From: Mucilaginibacter sp. SG564
Lineage (GTDB): Bacteria; Bacteroidota; Bacteroidia; Sphingobacteriales; Sphingobacteriaceae
Direction of reading: 5' to 3'
Assembly: GCF_013149275.1 (NCBI RefSeq)
Contig: NZ_JABGNA010000003.1
Span: 124,001 to 188,000, forward strand
Length of the DNA stretch: 64,000 nucleotides
Shown here in pieces: positions 44,358-53,606 of the stretch; within the stretch, counting starts at the first letter, position 1; each line of letters opens with the position of its first letter. The notes under the pieces are model-generated. The model made no database searches. It was given only the letters and a program-made list of their open reading frames with translations, and was not told the DNA's origin. The translations under genes and the position numbers were made by a program.

Positions 44358-46268
44358 TTACCACGCTGGATTCTGTACCAGGTTACTATTCACTACCAGG
44401 CTATTTGTCGAAACCGGCCACAAATAATCGCGTGTAGCGAATACAGGGATTTCAACATTTTTGGCCCTGTAATAATTAATCGCCTGGTCCTCATAAATGC
44501 TCCAGCCTTTGAGTGGCGCTGCCAATACCCCTTGAAGTTCCTTCCAACGTCGTAAGTCCCATCCACTTTGCCCTTCAAAACATAATTCTATCCGGCGCTC
44601 CTGGTGAATAATATCCCTCAGACCGTCTTTCGTACTCGGCTTGCTTGGATTTTTAGAGAATTTAGACCATGAATCGACTACACCTCCAAGACCGGCACGC
44701 GCCCTCACCTTATCTACATAAGTTAATGTTTCGGCAGTAGGTCCATTTACCTCATTTAACGCTTCGGCATACAGCAGGTAAAGCCCGCCCATACGCATGA
44801 CAGGCATGGAAAAATCTACCCAACTAAACCCATCATCATATGTCGTCAGGTAATTCGCAAGTTTTTTTGGCCAATAGCCGGTAATATTGGTTTTTTGGAG
44901 CGTCTTTGGTCCGGCTAATGAAGACTGCCCGCGCGCCTCGACATAATGCATATTTGAACCGTCCAAAATTCCATTACCAAACCAGGCGCCGCCGTCAAAG
45001 CCAATACTTGCGTAAAATCTTGGCTCACGATTAAAATGGGCCTTAATGGTAGTATACCCCGGCTCTATGTAGCTGGAGTTCGAAGCATCCCCTACCTGAA
45101 GCTGGTTGCGGTTGGCGTAGTCGAAACTGTTATCTTCTTCAATTGGGACACCATTATTCGAATAAAATAACTCCGCGGTAGCAATAGGAACAGCATAGTA
45201 TGCTGGATTTTGCCCATCATTTTGATTTGCTCTTTGCGTCATCCTAGGAATGCAATATTCCTGGCCATGCCAGATGGCGTCTAAGGACCATATCAGTTCG
45301 GTATTAATATCCCAGCGTTGGGTTAATGCGGTTTGGAAAGTCAATTCCTGATTAAGCTGCGGCGTTAAATTGGTCACATTCGATGCAGCAATGAAGGTCG
45401 TGTTAAGATGAAGGCCGACAGCTTCACATGCCGTAATCGCATCCTTACATGCGGTCGCAGCTTTCTGCCATTTCGTTGCATCAAAACTCGGAAACAGCTG
45501 CGTACCGTCTTTATCTTTGAAGTTAGCATAATCCGGGTTACCGTTAAAGAGCGGGCTTGCGGCAGTCATTAAAACTTCCGCCTTAATAGCCATCGCAGCC
45601 GGTGCAGTGACTCTCCCCAGTTCTTTGCCGGGATTCGTAATACTTGCCGGTAAATCAGGTATCGCCTGATCAAGCAATCCCACGACGTAGTTAACAACGG
45701 CGTCCACCGGCTGACGTTTCACCTTAACTTGGGCAGGGGTGGCTTCTACGGGAAGATTCTGATCAACGATGGGAATTGGCCCGTATAAGCGGAACAAATA
45801 ATAGTGGTAGTACGCCTTTAAAAATTTGGTTTCCGCGATCCACCGCTTTTTCTCTGCTGCTGACAAATCTGTCGGTTTATCAATATTTGCGAGCATGGTA
45901 TTACACTTGCGTATAGCTTGGTACATCGCAACGCCATTACCGGATCCATCCCAATAATCTAAGCCGGGATTACCCGCGTTCTGCGTTCCGGTGATTAAAG
46001 AAAAGCCAGTGATGTCAAGCGGGTTACTCGGCAGGTTCATCGGGAAGATAATTTCCGAAGAGGTAGTAAAGCCCGGACTACGATTCAAATCATTTAAATT
46101 TTGTATAGCATTATAACAAGCATACAAATAATTCTCAGCCTCATTCCTGTTACTGAACGCATAATCCAGCGTTCCTACGTCAGGTGGTACGACATTGAGG
46201 TATTTTTTGCAAGAACCGGTGGAAAGTATCAGTCCTACCAGGCATAAATATTTATATAATGTTTTCAT
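44358..46268 (-). CDS. SusD/RagB outer-membrane lipoprotein, locus B
   Basis: 636 residues, longer than average for SusD because of inserted loops. Lipobox ILSTGSC with Cys20. N-terminal YLNVVPPDVGTLDYAFSNRNEAENYLYACYNAI, TPR core with AETKFLKAYYHYYLFRLYGPIPI, C-terminal YLLYAEALNEV, RARAGLGGV, QERRIELCFEGQSGWDLRRWKE. It begins 12 bp after the SusC stop. It captures the glycan and closes the SusC barrel. Confidence 0.95.
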   Translation of the reverse strand: MKTLYKYLCLVGLILSTGSCKKYLNVVPPDVGTLDYAFSNRNEAENYLYACYNAIQNLNDLNRSPGFTTSSEIIFPMNLPSNPLDITGFSLITGTQNAGNPGLDYWDGSGNGVAMYQAIRKCNTMLANIDKPTDLSAAEKKRWIAETKFLKAYYHYYLFRLYGPIPIVDQNLPVEATPAQVKVKRQPVDAVVNYVVGLLDQAIPDLPASITNPGKELGRVTAPAAMAIKAEVLMTAASPLFNGNPDYANFKDKDGTQLFPSFDATKWQKAATACKDAITACEAVGLHLNTTFIAASNVTNLTPQLNQELTFQTALTQRWDINTELIWSLDAIWHGQEYCIPRMTQRANQNDGQNPAYYAVPIATAELFYSNNGVPIEEDNSFDYANRNQLQVGDASNSSYIEPGYTTIKAHFNREPRFYASIGFDGGAWFGNGILDGSNMHYVEARGQSSLAGPKTLQKTNITGYWPKKLANYLTTYDDGFSWVDFSMPVMRMGGLYLLYAEALNEVNGPTAETLTYVDKVRARAGLGGVVDSWSKFSKNPSKPSTKDGLRDIIHQERRIELCFEGQSGWDLRRWKELQGVLAAPLKGWSIYEDQAINYYRAKNVEIPVFATRDYLWPVSTNSLVVNSNLVQNPAW

Positions 46269-46280
46269 TATTTTAAGCTT

Positions 46281-49200
46281 TTATAGATTTACGTTGATAC
46301 CTATATTATATACTTTCTGTATCGGATAGGCAAAACCGTTGCCGCCAAGTTCAGGGTCCCAAAGTTTAAATGAACTCCAGGTAATGAGGTTCAACCCATT
46401 CATGTAAATCCTGCATTTCTTGAGGCCAAGGGTCTTTGCCACTGATGCCGGAAGCGTATAACCAAATTCGGCCGATTTAAGGCGCATGAATGCCCCATCC
46501 CTTAACCACCACGTACTCGGTTGGAGGTTATTTTGAATATCATTGCGGTTCACGCCTAAACGCGGATATAGCGCATAGATATTTTGATTATCTTCCGACC
46601 AGTGACTATCTGCAAACTGCTTAAGTAACTGGGTATTTCCATAGATGTATTGATCTGTGCTTTGTATAAAAGGGCTAACCTTGTTCGGGTCGATAAAGAA
46701 TGAAACCCTGGCCTGTCCCTGGAAGAATGCCGAAAAATCGAAGTTCTTATATTGCACGGATGCGCCGTATCCGTATACGATTTCAGGAACCTGCGGGTAA
46801 CCGATAAAGGTTTCATCACGCTGGTCAATTATGCCATCACCGTTCAAATCGCGGTATTTGATATCTCCGCCCTGGGGCGCCTTTCCGGTCGATGAAAAGA
46901 TCTGAGAAGGTGAACTTTGGGCCTCCGCATCGTCAACGAAAAGCCTTTCAGCAACATAACCATATCCCGCACGTATCGGCTGTCCGACTGTATGACGCCA
47001 TGGTTCCGGATAATCCGGCTCTTCATAATAAGTATACTTATCGGTAGCAAGTGTGAAGTTGCCACGAGCTGAAACCAGCCAGTCTTTGCCGAATTGCATT
47101 TTGTAATCAGCCGAAAGGTCTATACCCTTTGAATTGGCTTTACCCAAATTGGCGTAGATCGGAGCTTCCAAACCACTGGTTGTAGGGATATAAGTACGTT
47201 GCTGTAAGATATTGTAACGGTTATAATTATAGTACTCCGCTGTAATATTCAGGTTTTTCAAGGTCGTTATTTCCAGCGCAAGGTTCATTTGTTTGGAAGT
47301 CTCCCAGGTAACGTCCGGATCCGGATAATTCAGGATCTGCACACCGGGACGTGAATACCCCCTGTTCGTTCCAAATTCAGCCCCGCCGCCGCCTGCCAGA
47401 TTCACGTTGGAACTATAAAAAAATCTCCGGTCGCTGATTGCGTCATTACCTACCAAACCATAGCTTCCTCTAAGTTTAACACGGTCAAATATTCTGGTCA
47501 ACGGCTCAAAAAATTTCTCCTCAGAAAGCAGCCAGCCGCCGCCAATGGTTGGGAAAAAGCCATAACGATGCTGCTCCGAGAAGCGCTCGGAACCGTTGTA
47601 GCCAAAGTTAAATTCGGCGAAATATTTACCCTTATAATTATAAGCAACTCGTCCGGCTAAGCCCATATTTCTATGAGGCAGTGCATCGATCAACTGTGCA
47701 GCATTGGAGTATACAGTTTGCTGCTGTGTCATTACGATCGTGCTGGAAAGGCTGTGGTTGCCGAACTGGCGGCTGTAATCAATATTACCCTGTAAATAAA
47801 GATTTGTGTTAATCATCGGTGTGCCGGGGTAATAGCCCAGATATTCCGTTGCTGCACCTGCAGCCTGGTTTAACCAATTCAGCGTATAACTATTTGATGC
47901 CCTGTTATAAGAAGCAACATTATAATAAAATGGGTTGTAGGATAAATTAGAGTCGAAATAAGAATACCTGTTTGTCTCAAATAAACCGTGGAAGTTCAAT
48001 CCCTTAGTAATAAAATCAAGTTTCTGATTTAATTCTAATTGCGCAAGAACGCGTGATTCTGAGGATGTTTTATGTCCGCGTAACAACAAAGCATACGGAT
48101 TATTGAAAGGCACGGCATTAAAAGTACCCGGAGGCGCTCCAAATAGGATGTGTTTGGTAGCCAAATTAGCCGAATCCGCCGGGAAATAGGCAGGGAATAA
48201 TACCGGACTGGTGTGGAGCGCAACATTATAAACATCTGAGTTGAACGTTCCGTCAGTAGTAAGCGGCCCCTGATAAGAGCTGAAGTTGCCGCTAAACCTT
48301 ACAATAGCTTCAGTAGTTTTAGTCAACGTTAAGTTGATATTCGAACGTAACTGATAGTTCTGAAATTTGATATTGTTACTGTTGTTATTATTAGGATCTT
48401 CAACTAGGTTCCCATGGTCCAGGCTGTATGAACCGGCGACATAGTAACGGGCCAGCGGGCTGCCGCCGCTGATACTCATGTTACCGCGCTGGGTCGAAGT
48501 CCGTGGTTTCAAAAGTGTCTTCAACCAATCTACAGCAGGATAAACGTAGGGATTGTAACCGGGCCCTTTATTAATGGTGTTTATTGTGTTGTTGATCTTA
48601 TCCTGATTGAATGGCAACGGTTGCGTGGGGTCACGGGTAAGTGTTGCTTCATTAAACAGGTTCATGTAAGTAATCGGATCCGCAAGCTGCAGCGATTGTG
48701 TATTCTGCGATATCGAATTTTCCAATCTTACGTTAATGGCCAACTGACCGATTTTACCTTCTTTAGTGCTCACTAAAATTACTCCATTCGCACCGCGGGC
48801 ACCGTATAAAGCCGTCGCACTAGCGTCCTTTAAAATCGAGAAACTCGCGATGTCATCAACGTTGAGACGCGCAAGATCATTGGTACTCAATTCAATATTG
48901 TCAATTAAGATTAAGGGATCTACCTTATAGCCGAATGTCGTAACACCCCTGATGAAGAATTGCGCGTTGTCTTGTCCTGGCTGCCCCGTTGGCTGATAGG
49001 CAATTACACCGGCAGCCGAACCGGCAAGGGCTGAGGTCAAGTTGCTGGCAGGAATTTTTAGATCCGCCGGCTTGATGGTGGTAACGGAGCCAACAATAGC
49101 TTCTTTGCGTTCCTTCCTTCCATATGCGGTTACTACAACCTCCTCAGCATGCTTTACGTCCTCTACAAGGATGACCTTTAAAGTCTTGTTGGTTTGTGTA

Positions 49201-49787
49201 ATTGTAAAAGTCTGACTTAAAAATCCGATGTAAGATACCTTAAGCACCGCACCTTCCTTTACTGTCAATACGAAATTACCATTATTGTCGGTTACCGTAC
49301 CTTGTTTGGGGTTATCAACCACAGAAACACTCACTCCGGGAAGCAATATGCCTTTCGCATCCCTGACAGTGCCGGTCACAGTGATATCGGCTATCGTTAA
49401 AGGTGCAATTAACGATTTCTGTGCCGAAGGTTTTAGCTTAATGACCACTGATTTATTGTTTATGGTATATTCAAGCGGCGTTCCTTTAAGCACCATATTC
49501 AATGCATCCTCCATGGAAGTGTTCTCCAGCTCAACGTCGACCTTCGGCAGATCTTCAATCGATTGCGAAGACCAAAACAGATTGTACCCGGTCTGCTTGC
49601 TGATTTGGGTAAATACCTTCTTTAAAGTGGTATTTTTGCTTTTTATAGTGACCTTCTGAGAGAAGACTGTAGCGCTGGCATGCATTAAACCAACGAACAG
49701 AATCAATGTTGTGATCTTCATAATTAAAAGGTATTTGCGCACATAAGGCCAATACCTACAAGTGTTTAACGTAAAAAAATTATACAT
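46281..49787 (-). CDS. SusC/RagA TonB-dependent transporter with STN domain, locus B
   Basis: 1168 residues. N-extension and signal region to about 44, STN domain 46-118, CnaB/carboxypeptidase-regulatory-like domain 135-215 (VTGTVRDAKGILLPGVSVSV), TonB plug about 220-345 (GARGANGVILVSTKEG), barrel to the C-terminal GINVNL. It imports oligosaccharides released or captured at the surface. The STN domain indicates signalling to FecR at 50007. A hairpin and an antisense promoter candidate lie just upstream. Confidence 0.95.
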   Translation of the reverse strand: MYNFFTLNTCRYWPYVRKYLLIMKITTLILFVGLMHASATVFSQKVTIKSKNTTLKKVFTQISKQTGYNLFWSSQSIEDLPKVDVELENTSMEDALNMVLKGTPLEYTINNKSVVIKLKPSAQKSLIAPLTIADITVTGTVRDAKGILLPGVSVSVVDNPKQGTVTDNNGNFVLTVKEGAVLKVSYIGFLSQTFTITQTNKTLKVILVEDVKHAEEVVVTAYGRKERKEAIVGSVTTIKPADLKIPASNLTSALAGSAAGVIAYQPTGQPGQDNAQFFIRGVTTFGYKVDPLILIDNIELSTNDLARLNVDDIASFSILKDASATALYGARGANGVILVSTKEGKIGQLAINVRLENSISQNTQSLQLADPITYMNLFNEATLTRDPTQPLPFNQDKINNTINTINKGPGYNPYVYPAVDWLKTLLKPRTSTQRGNMSISGGSPLARYYVAGSYSLDHGNLVEDPNNNNSNNIKFQNYQLRSNINLTLTKTTEAIVRFSGNFSSYQGPLTTDGTFNSDVYNVALHTSPVLFPAYFPADSANLATKHILFGAPPGTFNAVPFNNPYALLLRGHKTSSESRVLAQLELNQKLDFITKGLNFHGLFETNRYSYFDSNLSYNPFYYNVASYNRASNSYTLNWLNQAAGAATEYLGYYPGTPMINTNLYLQGNIDYSRQFGNHSLSSTIVMTQQQTVYSNAAQLIDALPHRNMGLAGRVAYNYKGKYFAEFNFGYNGSERFSEQHRYGFFPTIGGGWLLSEEKFFEPLTRIFDRVKLRGSYGLVGNDAISDRRFFYSSNVNLAGGGGAEFGTNRGYSRPGVQILNYPDPDVTWETSKQMNLALEITTLKNLNITAEYYNYNRYNILQQRTYIPTTSGLEAPIYANLGKANSKGIDLSADYKMQFGKDWLVSARGNFTLATDKYTYYEEPDYPEPWRHTVGQPIRAGYGYVAERLFVDDAEAQSSPSQIFSSTGKAPQGGDIKYRDLNGDGIIDQRDETFIGYPQVPEIVYGYGASVQYKNFDFSAFFQGQARVSFFIDPNKVSPFIQSTDQYIYGNTQLLKQFADSHWSEDNQNIYALYPRLGVNRNDIQNNLQPSTWWLRDGAFMRLKSAEFGYTLPASVAKTLGLKKCRIYMNGLNLITWSSFKLWDPELGGNGFAYPIQKVYNIGINVNL

Positions 49788-49796
49788 TTGTTAAGG

Positions 49797-49889
49797 CGAT
49801 AATTGAGTAAAAAATGTGTTCGAATAGCATTTAAGTTTAATTCAGAGCCTATCGATCAGGAGCATGTCCGTGCTCCTGATTCGTTTATT
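49797..49889 (+). ncRNA. Predicted antisense RNA at the fecR-susC junction, locus B
   Basis: TACATTTG (49783-49790, plus strand) is an exact -7 element overlapping the susC start codon complement. ATCAGGAGCA (49855-49864) pairs with TGCTCCTGAT (49871-49880) across a 6-nt loop, followed by TCGTTTATTT. The predicted RNA of about 93 nt runs from susC toward fecR, as in locus A. The U tract is interrupted, so the terminator is weaker. Confidence 0.35.
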
Positions 49890-50006
49890 TGATTCCGAAT
49901 TCCTTAAATTGAATTGAATGAGTGCCGGATGGCTTTTACGTTTGAGTCTGTTTTCTTGTCATAATTTAAATTTAGGGTTAGTAATTGGTTGGTTTCAGTA
50001 ATCCGG

Positions 50007-51143
50007 TTATTTGTATTTTCTGCTAACCAGAATGGTATTGCCATCCAGTTTGAAACGCACATTACCCGAATCTTCGATCTGCTTAAGCAACATGGAGATG
50101 TTGGCAAAACGGGTTGACACAAACCCATAACGCGCCGTCTTCAACCTGTTGTCGGTAAAAATAATTTGAACATTATACCATCTCGAGATACTTCTCATAA
50201 TATTCTCAAGTGTTTCATCTTCAAATTGAAAATACCCGTTTTTCCAGGCAATGACATCCTCGATGTTTACATCATCTATTTGAAGCCCGCCATTATCCGT
50301 TATAGCCTGCTGCCCAGGTTTTAACAGGATAGTCTTTGAGCCGGCGGTCACTTTGACGGCACCCAGGATTAGGGTCGTTTTTGCAGCATCAATGTCATCA
50401 TAGGCCTCAATATTAAAATCAGTCCCGATATCCTCAGTTATCAGGTTATGTGTTATCACCTTAAATGGTATATTTTCATTGTGCGTTACACTAAAATATG
50501 CCTCACCTGTTAACGTTACGTTGCGCTGTTTTTTGCCGGCAAAACTTACCGGAAATTTGATCGAAGAGGAGGCATTAAGCCAAACCTTCGTACCATCTGA
50601 AAGTTCCAGTGGATAAGGTGATTGTTCGCCAATACCAGTAGCAAGCGTGTTATAAACAGTCGATGTATCTCCCATTGAACTTGCAGTCGAATAGGTAATA
50701 GCATCCTGATTGTTTAAACCGATGCTAACGCCAGCCTGCTGTGCCAATTGGCCGGACATGCCTTTGGTGAGTATAATTTTTTGCCCATTGGCCAAAGTCA
50801 ATGTCGCCTGGTTACGACCTGGAACTATAGTTTTTTGTGCCTGCGCTATTTGGCTGTTCTGACTCTTAGGTTTGAAAACTATATAGCCAGTGATCCCAAT
50901 GGTCATCAATAAAGCAACCGCTGCAGCAATTCTGGGCCATAGCTTCACTAGCTTTGCTCTCTGCTGAACAGGCAGGCGGGTGCCAACCCGTTCTACTGCA
51001 GCAATCAGCTGGGCATCAGAAAGCGTTTGTTCATTATCTTCAGTTAACTGCAGATAAAATGTTTCTACAATCGCTTTTTCTTCTTCAGTACATTCACCTG
51101 CCTGATATTTTAGCAGAATTTCCTTTAGGGTTGGCTTTGACAT
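50007..51143 (-). CDS. FecR-family anti-sigma factor, locus B
   Basis: 378 residues. N-terminal cytoplasmic part starting MSKPTLKEILLKYQAGECTE, TM about 71-91 (AAAVALLMTIGITGYIVF), periplasmic FecR domain (YPLELSDGTKVWLNASSSIKFPV, RNVTLTGEAYFSV, DFNIEAYDDI) and C-terminal DUF4974 (FQFEDETLENIMRSISRWYNVQI). It controls the sigma factor at 51922, from which it is separated by an unusually long 778-bp gap. Confidence 0.95.
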   Translation of the reverse strand: MSKPTLKEILLKYQAGECTEEEKAIVETFYLQLTEDNEQTLSDAQLIAAVERVGTRLPVQQRAKLVKLWPRIAAAVALLMTIGITGYIVFKPKSQNSQIAQAQKTIVPGRNQATLTLANGQKIILTKGMSGQLAQQAGVSIGLNNQDAITYSTASSMGDTSTVYNTLATGIGEQSPYPLELSDGTKVWLNASSSIKFPVSFAGKKQRNVTLTGEAYFSVTHNENIPFKVITHNLITEDIGTDFNIEAYDDIDAAKTTLILGAVKVTAGSKTILLKPGQQAITDNGGLQIDDVNIEDVIAWKNGYFQFEDETLENIMRSISRWYNVQIIFTDNRLKTARYGFVSTRFANISMLLKQIEDSGNVRFKLDGNTILVSRKYK

Positions 51144-51546
51144 GGTTCAATGGGTGTTATGCCCCGATCTATTAACAATACAGTCGTAACTAACGTATGG
51201 CCCAAAAAAAAATTAAAATAATTAAAAAGGAGTAAGACTGCGGTTATTCACTCCCCTATCCTAACGCTTTATAATCAGCCTTTAATTACCTGACTCATCA
51301 GCTGAAGCTTAAAGCAGGCCGAATTGGCTTATCGCCGTTCTTGCTATTTCGTTGCCTGGATTAATTTCGAGCATTTTTTTTACGGAACCCTATTTCTCTA
51401 TTCCTTAGTAATGATCCTGCTTAACTGTCATAGAACATTCCTGTTTTTATGATGGCACCGGGTATTGATTTTTAAACCGGGCCAGTTCTTAATGCACACC
51501 ACCGAAATCGAGCACCGTAGCCCTTCGAGTTGGAAATATACGACTG
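51144..51546. other. Intergenic region between sigma and anti-sigma genes of locus B
   Basis: No gene recognised. AT-rich start with AAAAAAAAATTAAAATAATTAAAAAGGAG near 51207-51232 and otherwise featureless. In loci A and C the same gap is only 109-113 bp, so this stretch plus the small ORF at 51547 looks like inserted or expanded DNA. Confidence 0.45.
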
Positions 51547-51813
51547 ATGGAAATGAATGAACAGTATATTTTTTTTCATAAGAACGCTAATGGCCATGTC
51601 ACAACTATTGAGGTTACGCTTGTTTTGGTGACTAGGCACCAAAAACTGTCCAATATCCTTCAGCAGTTGCTAAAACACCGGGAAGTTCTTATCAACTGGA
51701 AAAATCCATCGGGACCGGTGCGCAATTACTTACCGGAACGCATAAGCTATAATCAATTGCGGCACATTAACATGAAAAGAATTAGTCTACTTTCAACTCT
51801 TTTAAATTTATAA
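51547..51813 (+). CDS. Possible 88-residue protein, unknown
   Basis: An ATG frame antisense to the locus B operon, between sigma and FecR genes. It has a mixed composition (EQYIFFHKNANGHVTTIEVT, LSNILQQLLKHREVLINWKN), with no signal, TM or known motif. ATG at 51547 or 51553 and a poor ribosome site. It may be a recently acquired small gene, a remnant or chance. Confidence 0.3.
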   Translation: MEMNEQYIFFHKNANGHVTTIEVTLVLVTRHQKLSNILQQLLKHREVLINWKNPSGPVRNYLPERISYNQLRHINMKRISLLSTLLNL

Positions 51814-51921
51814 GCTCCGGGAGCTTACAACAAAAAGTAAGACATCCAGAGAAAAAGCTAACATCACATTCCTTTGATATAACCCCACGTTCTTTAAAAT
51901 TAATCCCGCCATTACTGACAA

Positions 51922-52506
51922 TTACAATAATCTAAACAACAACATGATATAAATCAGGCAACCAAATTTGCTCCGGAGTATCTTCAGCGTGTTATTAATG
52001 TGATTTCTTACGGTTTTTTCGGAAATGTTCATCTTATCCGCAATCTGTTTGTGAGACATATGGCAATTACGACTGTATTCGAATACCTCTCTCATCTTGG
52101 GAGGTAAAGATGCAACTTCAGACTCAATCATCGCCTTCAGCAGATTAAGCCTGACGCGGTGATCGGTTATAGCTGTACTCTCATCCACGATTTGTTGGTA
52201 TTTAGCTTCGTAATTATCATGTATGGATTGGTGAGCAATAACATTGAGTATTTTATTGCGTAATGAAACGTACAGGTACCCGGCTAAGTTACTTTCTGGA
52301 TCAAATGTGTTCCTCTTCACCCAAAGCGTAGTGAAAATATCCTGCATGACATCGTCGGCGTCGTCAGAATTCTTGAGCTTTTTGTAAGCATGCCTGTAAA
52401 GTATTCCTTTATATCGATTATAAATTTCTGTATACGAAGCCTCATCACCACTTTTAAGTAGTTCAACCAATTCTACATCTGTATAAGCGTGGTATGACAA
52501 TGCCAA
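51922..52506 (-). CDS. ECF RNA polymerase sigma factor, locus B
   Basis: 194 residues, starting with TTG at 52506 (MALSYHAYTDVELVELLKSG) or TTG at 52500; no ATG is available before the conserved region. Region 2: YTEIYNRYKGILYRHAYKKL, DADDVMQDIFTTLWVKR, LAGYLYVSLRNKILNVI. Region 4: SLPPKMREVFEYSRNCHMSHKQIADKMNISEKTVRNHINNTLKILR. A hydrophobic C-terminal tail (LIYIMLLFRLL) is typical of Bacteroidota ECF factors. It is a close paralog of the divergent sigma factor at 52915. Confidence 0.93.
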   Translation of the reverse strand: MALSYHAYTDVELVELLKSGDEASYTEIYNRYKGILYRHAYKKLKNSDDADDVMQDIFTTLWVKRNTFDPESNLAGYLYVSLRNKILNVIAHQSIHDNYEAKYQQIVDESTAITDHRVRLNLLKAMIESEVASLPPKMREVFEYSRNCHMSHKQIADKMNISEKTVRNHINNTLKILRSKFGCLIYIMLLFRLL

Positions 52507-52914
52507 CTAAGTTAGAGAGTGCGGATGATCATTAGGTCAAATCAATTAATGAAATCGCCATGCGTACTATATTCCAGTCCAGTGACTCGCTATCCTGAGT
52601 ACTTCGTCGAAAATTTTTAGATACGGTATTAATTGGTTATTCCACGGTATTGAACGGACCGTAATTTTAACTGCAAGATTACATAATTTATTATAAACCT
52701 ATTACAAAAAACGTGCAGTTATTAAAAATCCACATCTGCCGCGAAATGGGCTTAAAACAGTTAGCGCTTTAAAAAGTTCATTTATTTCAATTTGCGCAAA
52801 GGATCGGGAGTACCGGCAGACAACTTGAGAAGATTTTGTCATCCTTCAAAAATTTGTATATTGCCTGACGGAGTGTATTATATTTTCGTTAATTTAGTGT
52901 GATTTATTTAAAAG
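52507..52914. promoter_or_regulatory. Divergent control region between loci B and C
   Basis: 408 bp between head-to-head sigma genes. It contains ACGGTATT twice (52623-52630 and 52644-52651, 21 bp apart, two helical turns) in the middle, and one-mismatch -7 elements TAACTTAG near 52507-52515 (minus) and TAATTTAG near 52890 (plus). No ORF or RNA gene was recognised. Confidence 0.45.
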
Positions 52915-53493
52915 TTGATTTCCCTAAGTTCTACTTCCGATCACGATCTCGTGTCCCAGCTCCGCGAAGGTAGTCAGGATGCCTACACTGAGATTTACAA
53001 TCGTTATAAATGGTTGTTGCATAGTCACGCCTACAAAAAACTTGGCGACCGCGATGCAGCGAATGATTTGATACAAGAGTTATTCACCAACTTATGGACA
53101 AAGCGTAAGGACATTTCACTCACATCTACATTGTCGGCTTATTTATATACATCGGTGTATAATCGTGTGATTAACGTGTATGAACATCGGCAGGTGGAAA
53201 CAAAGTACATCGATTCACTGGTTGAATATGCCAATAACTATGTGGATTCAACTGATTATTTAATACGGGAAAAACAATTTACTGAAATAATTGAAAAAGA
53301 AATTGCGTTATTGCCGCCAAAAATGCGCGAAATTTTCGAACTAAGCCGAAAGCGCCATGCTACCCACAAAGAAATTGCCGAAACACTTAACATTTCTGAG
53401 GCGACAGTTACAAAACAAATAAAAAATGCACTAAAAATCTTAAAAGTTCGTTTAGGATTAGTCATCTACCTCTTTCTTATCACGAGATTTTAA
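52915..53493 (+). CDS. ECF RNA polymerase sigma factor, locus C
   Basis: 192 residues beginning at TTG 52915 (MISLSSTSDHDLVSQLREGS); no ATG lies near the N-terminus, so TTG initiation is likely. Region 2: YTEIYNRYKWLLHSHAYKKL, AANDLIQELFTNLWTKR, LSAYLYTSVYNRVINVYEHR. Region 4: ALLPPKMREIFELSRKRHATHKEIAETLNISEATVTKQIKNALKILK. The hydrophobic tail is VIYLFLITRF. High similarity to the locus B sigma factor points to duplication of the regulatory module. Confidence 0.94.
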   Translation: MISLSSTSDHDLVSQLREGSQDAYTEIYNRYKWLLHSHAYKKLGDRDAANDLIQELFTNLWTKRKDISLTSTLSAYLYTSVYNRVINVYEHRQVETKYIDSLVEYANNYVDSTDYLIREKQFTEIIEKEIALLPPKMREIFELSRKRHATHKEIAETLNISEATVTKQIKNALKILKVRLGLVIYLFLITRF

Positions 53494-53606
53494 TTTTTTA
53501 TTGACAAATCTGTCAAATTCAAAAAAATATTTTCAATACATCTACCCTTTGCAGCCCAATTGCCTGTCGTAGTTATTAAACAGGATGAAAATCTTTCAAT
53601 TTAACC

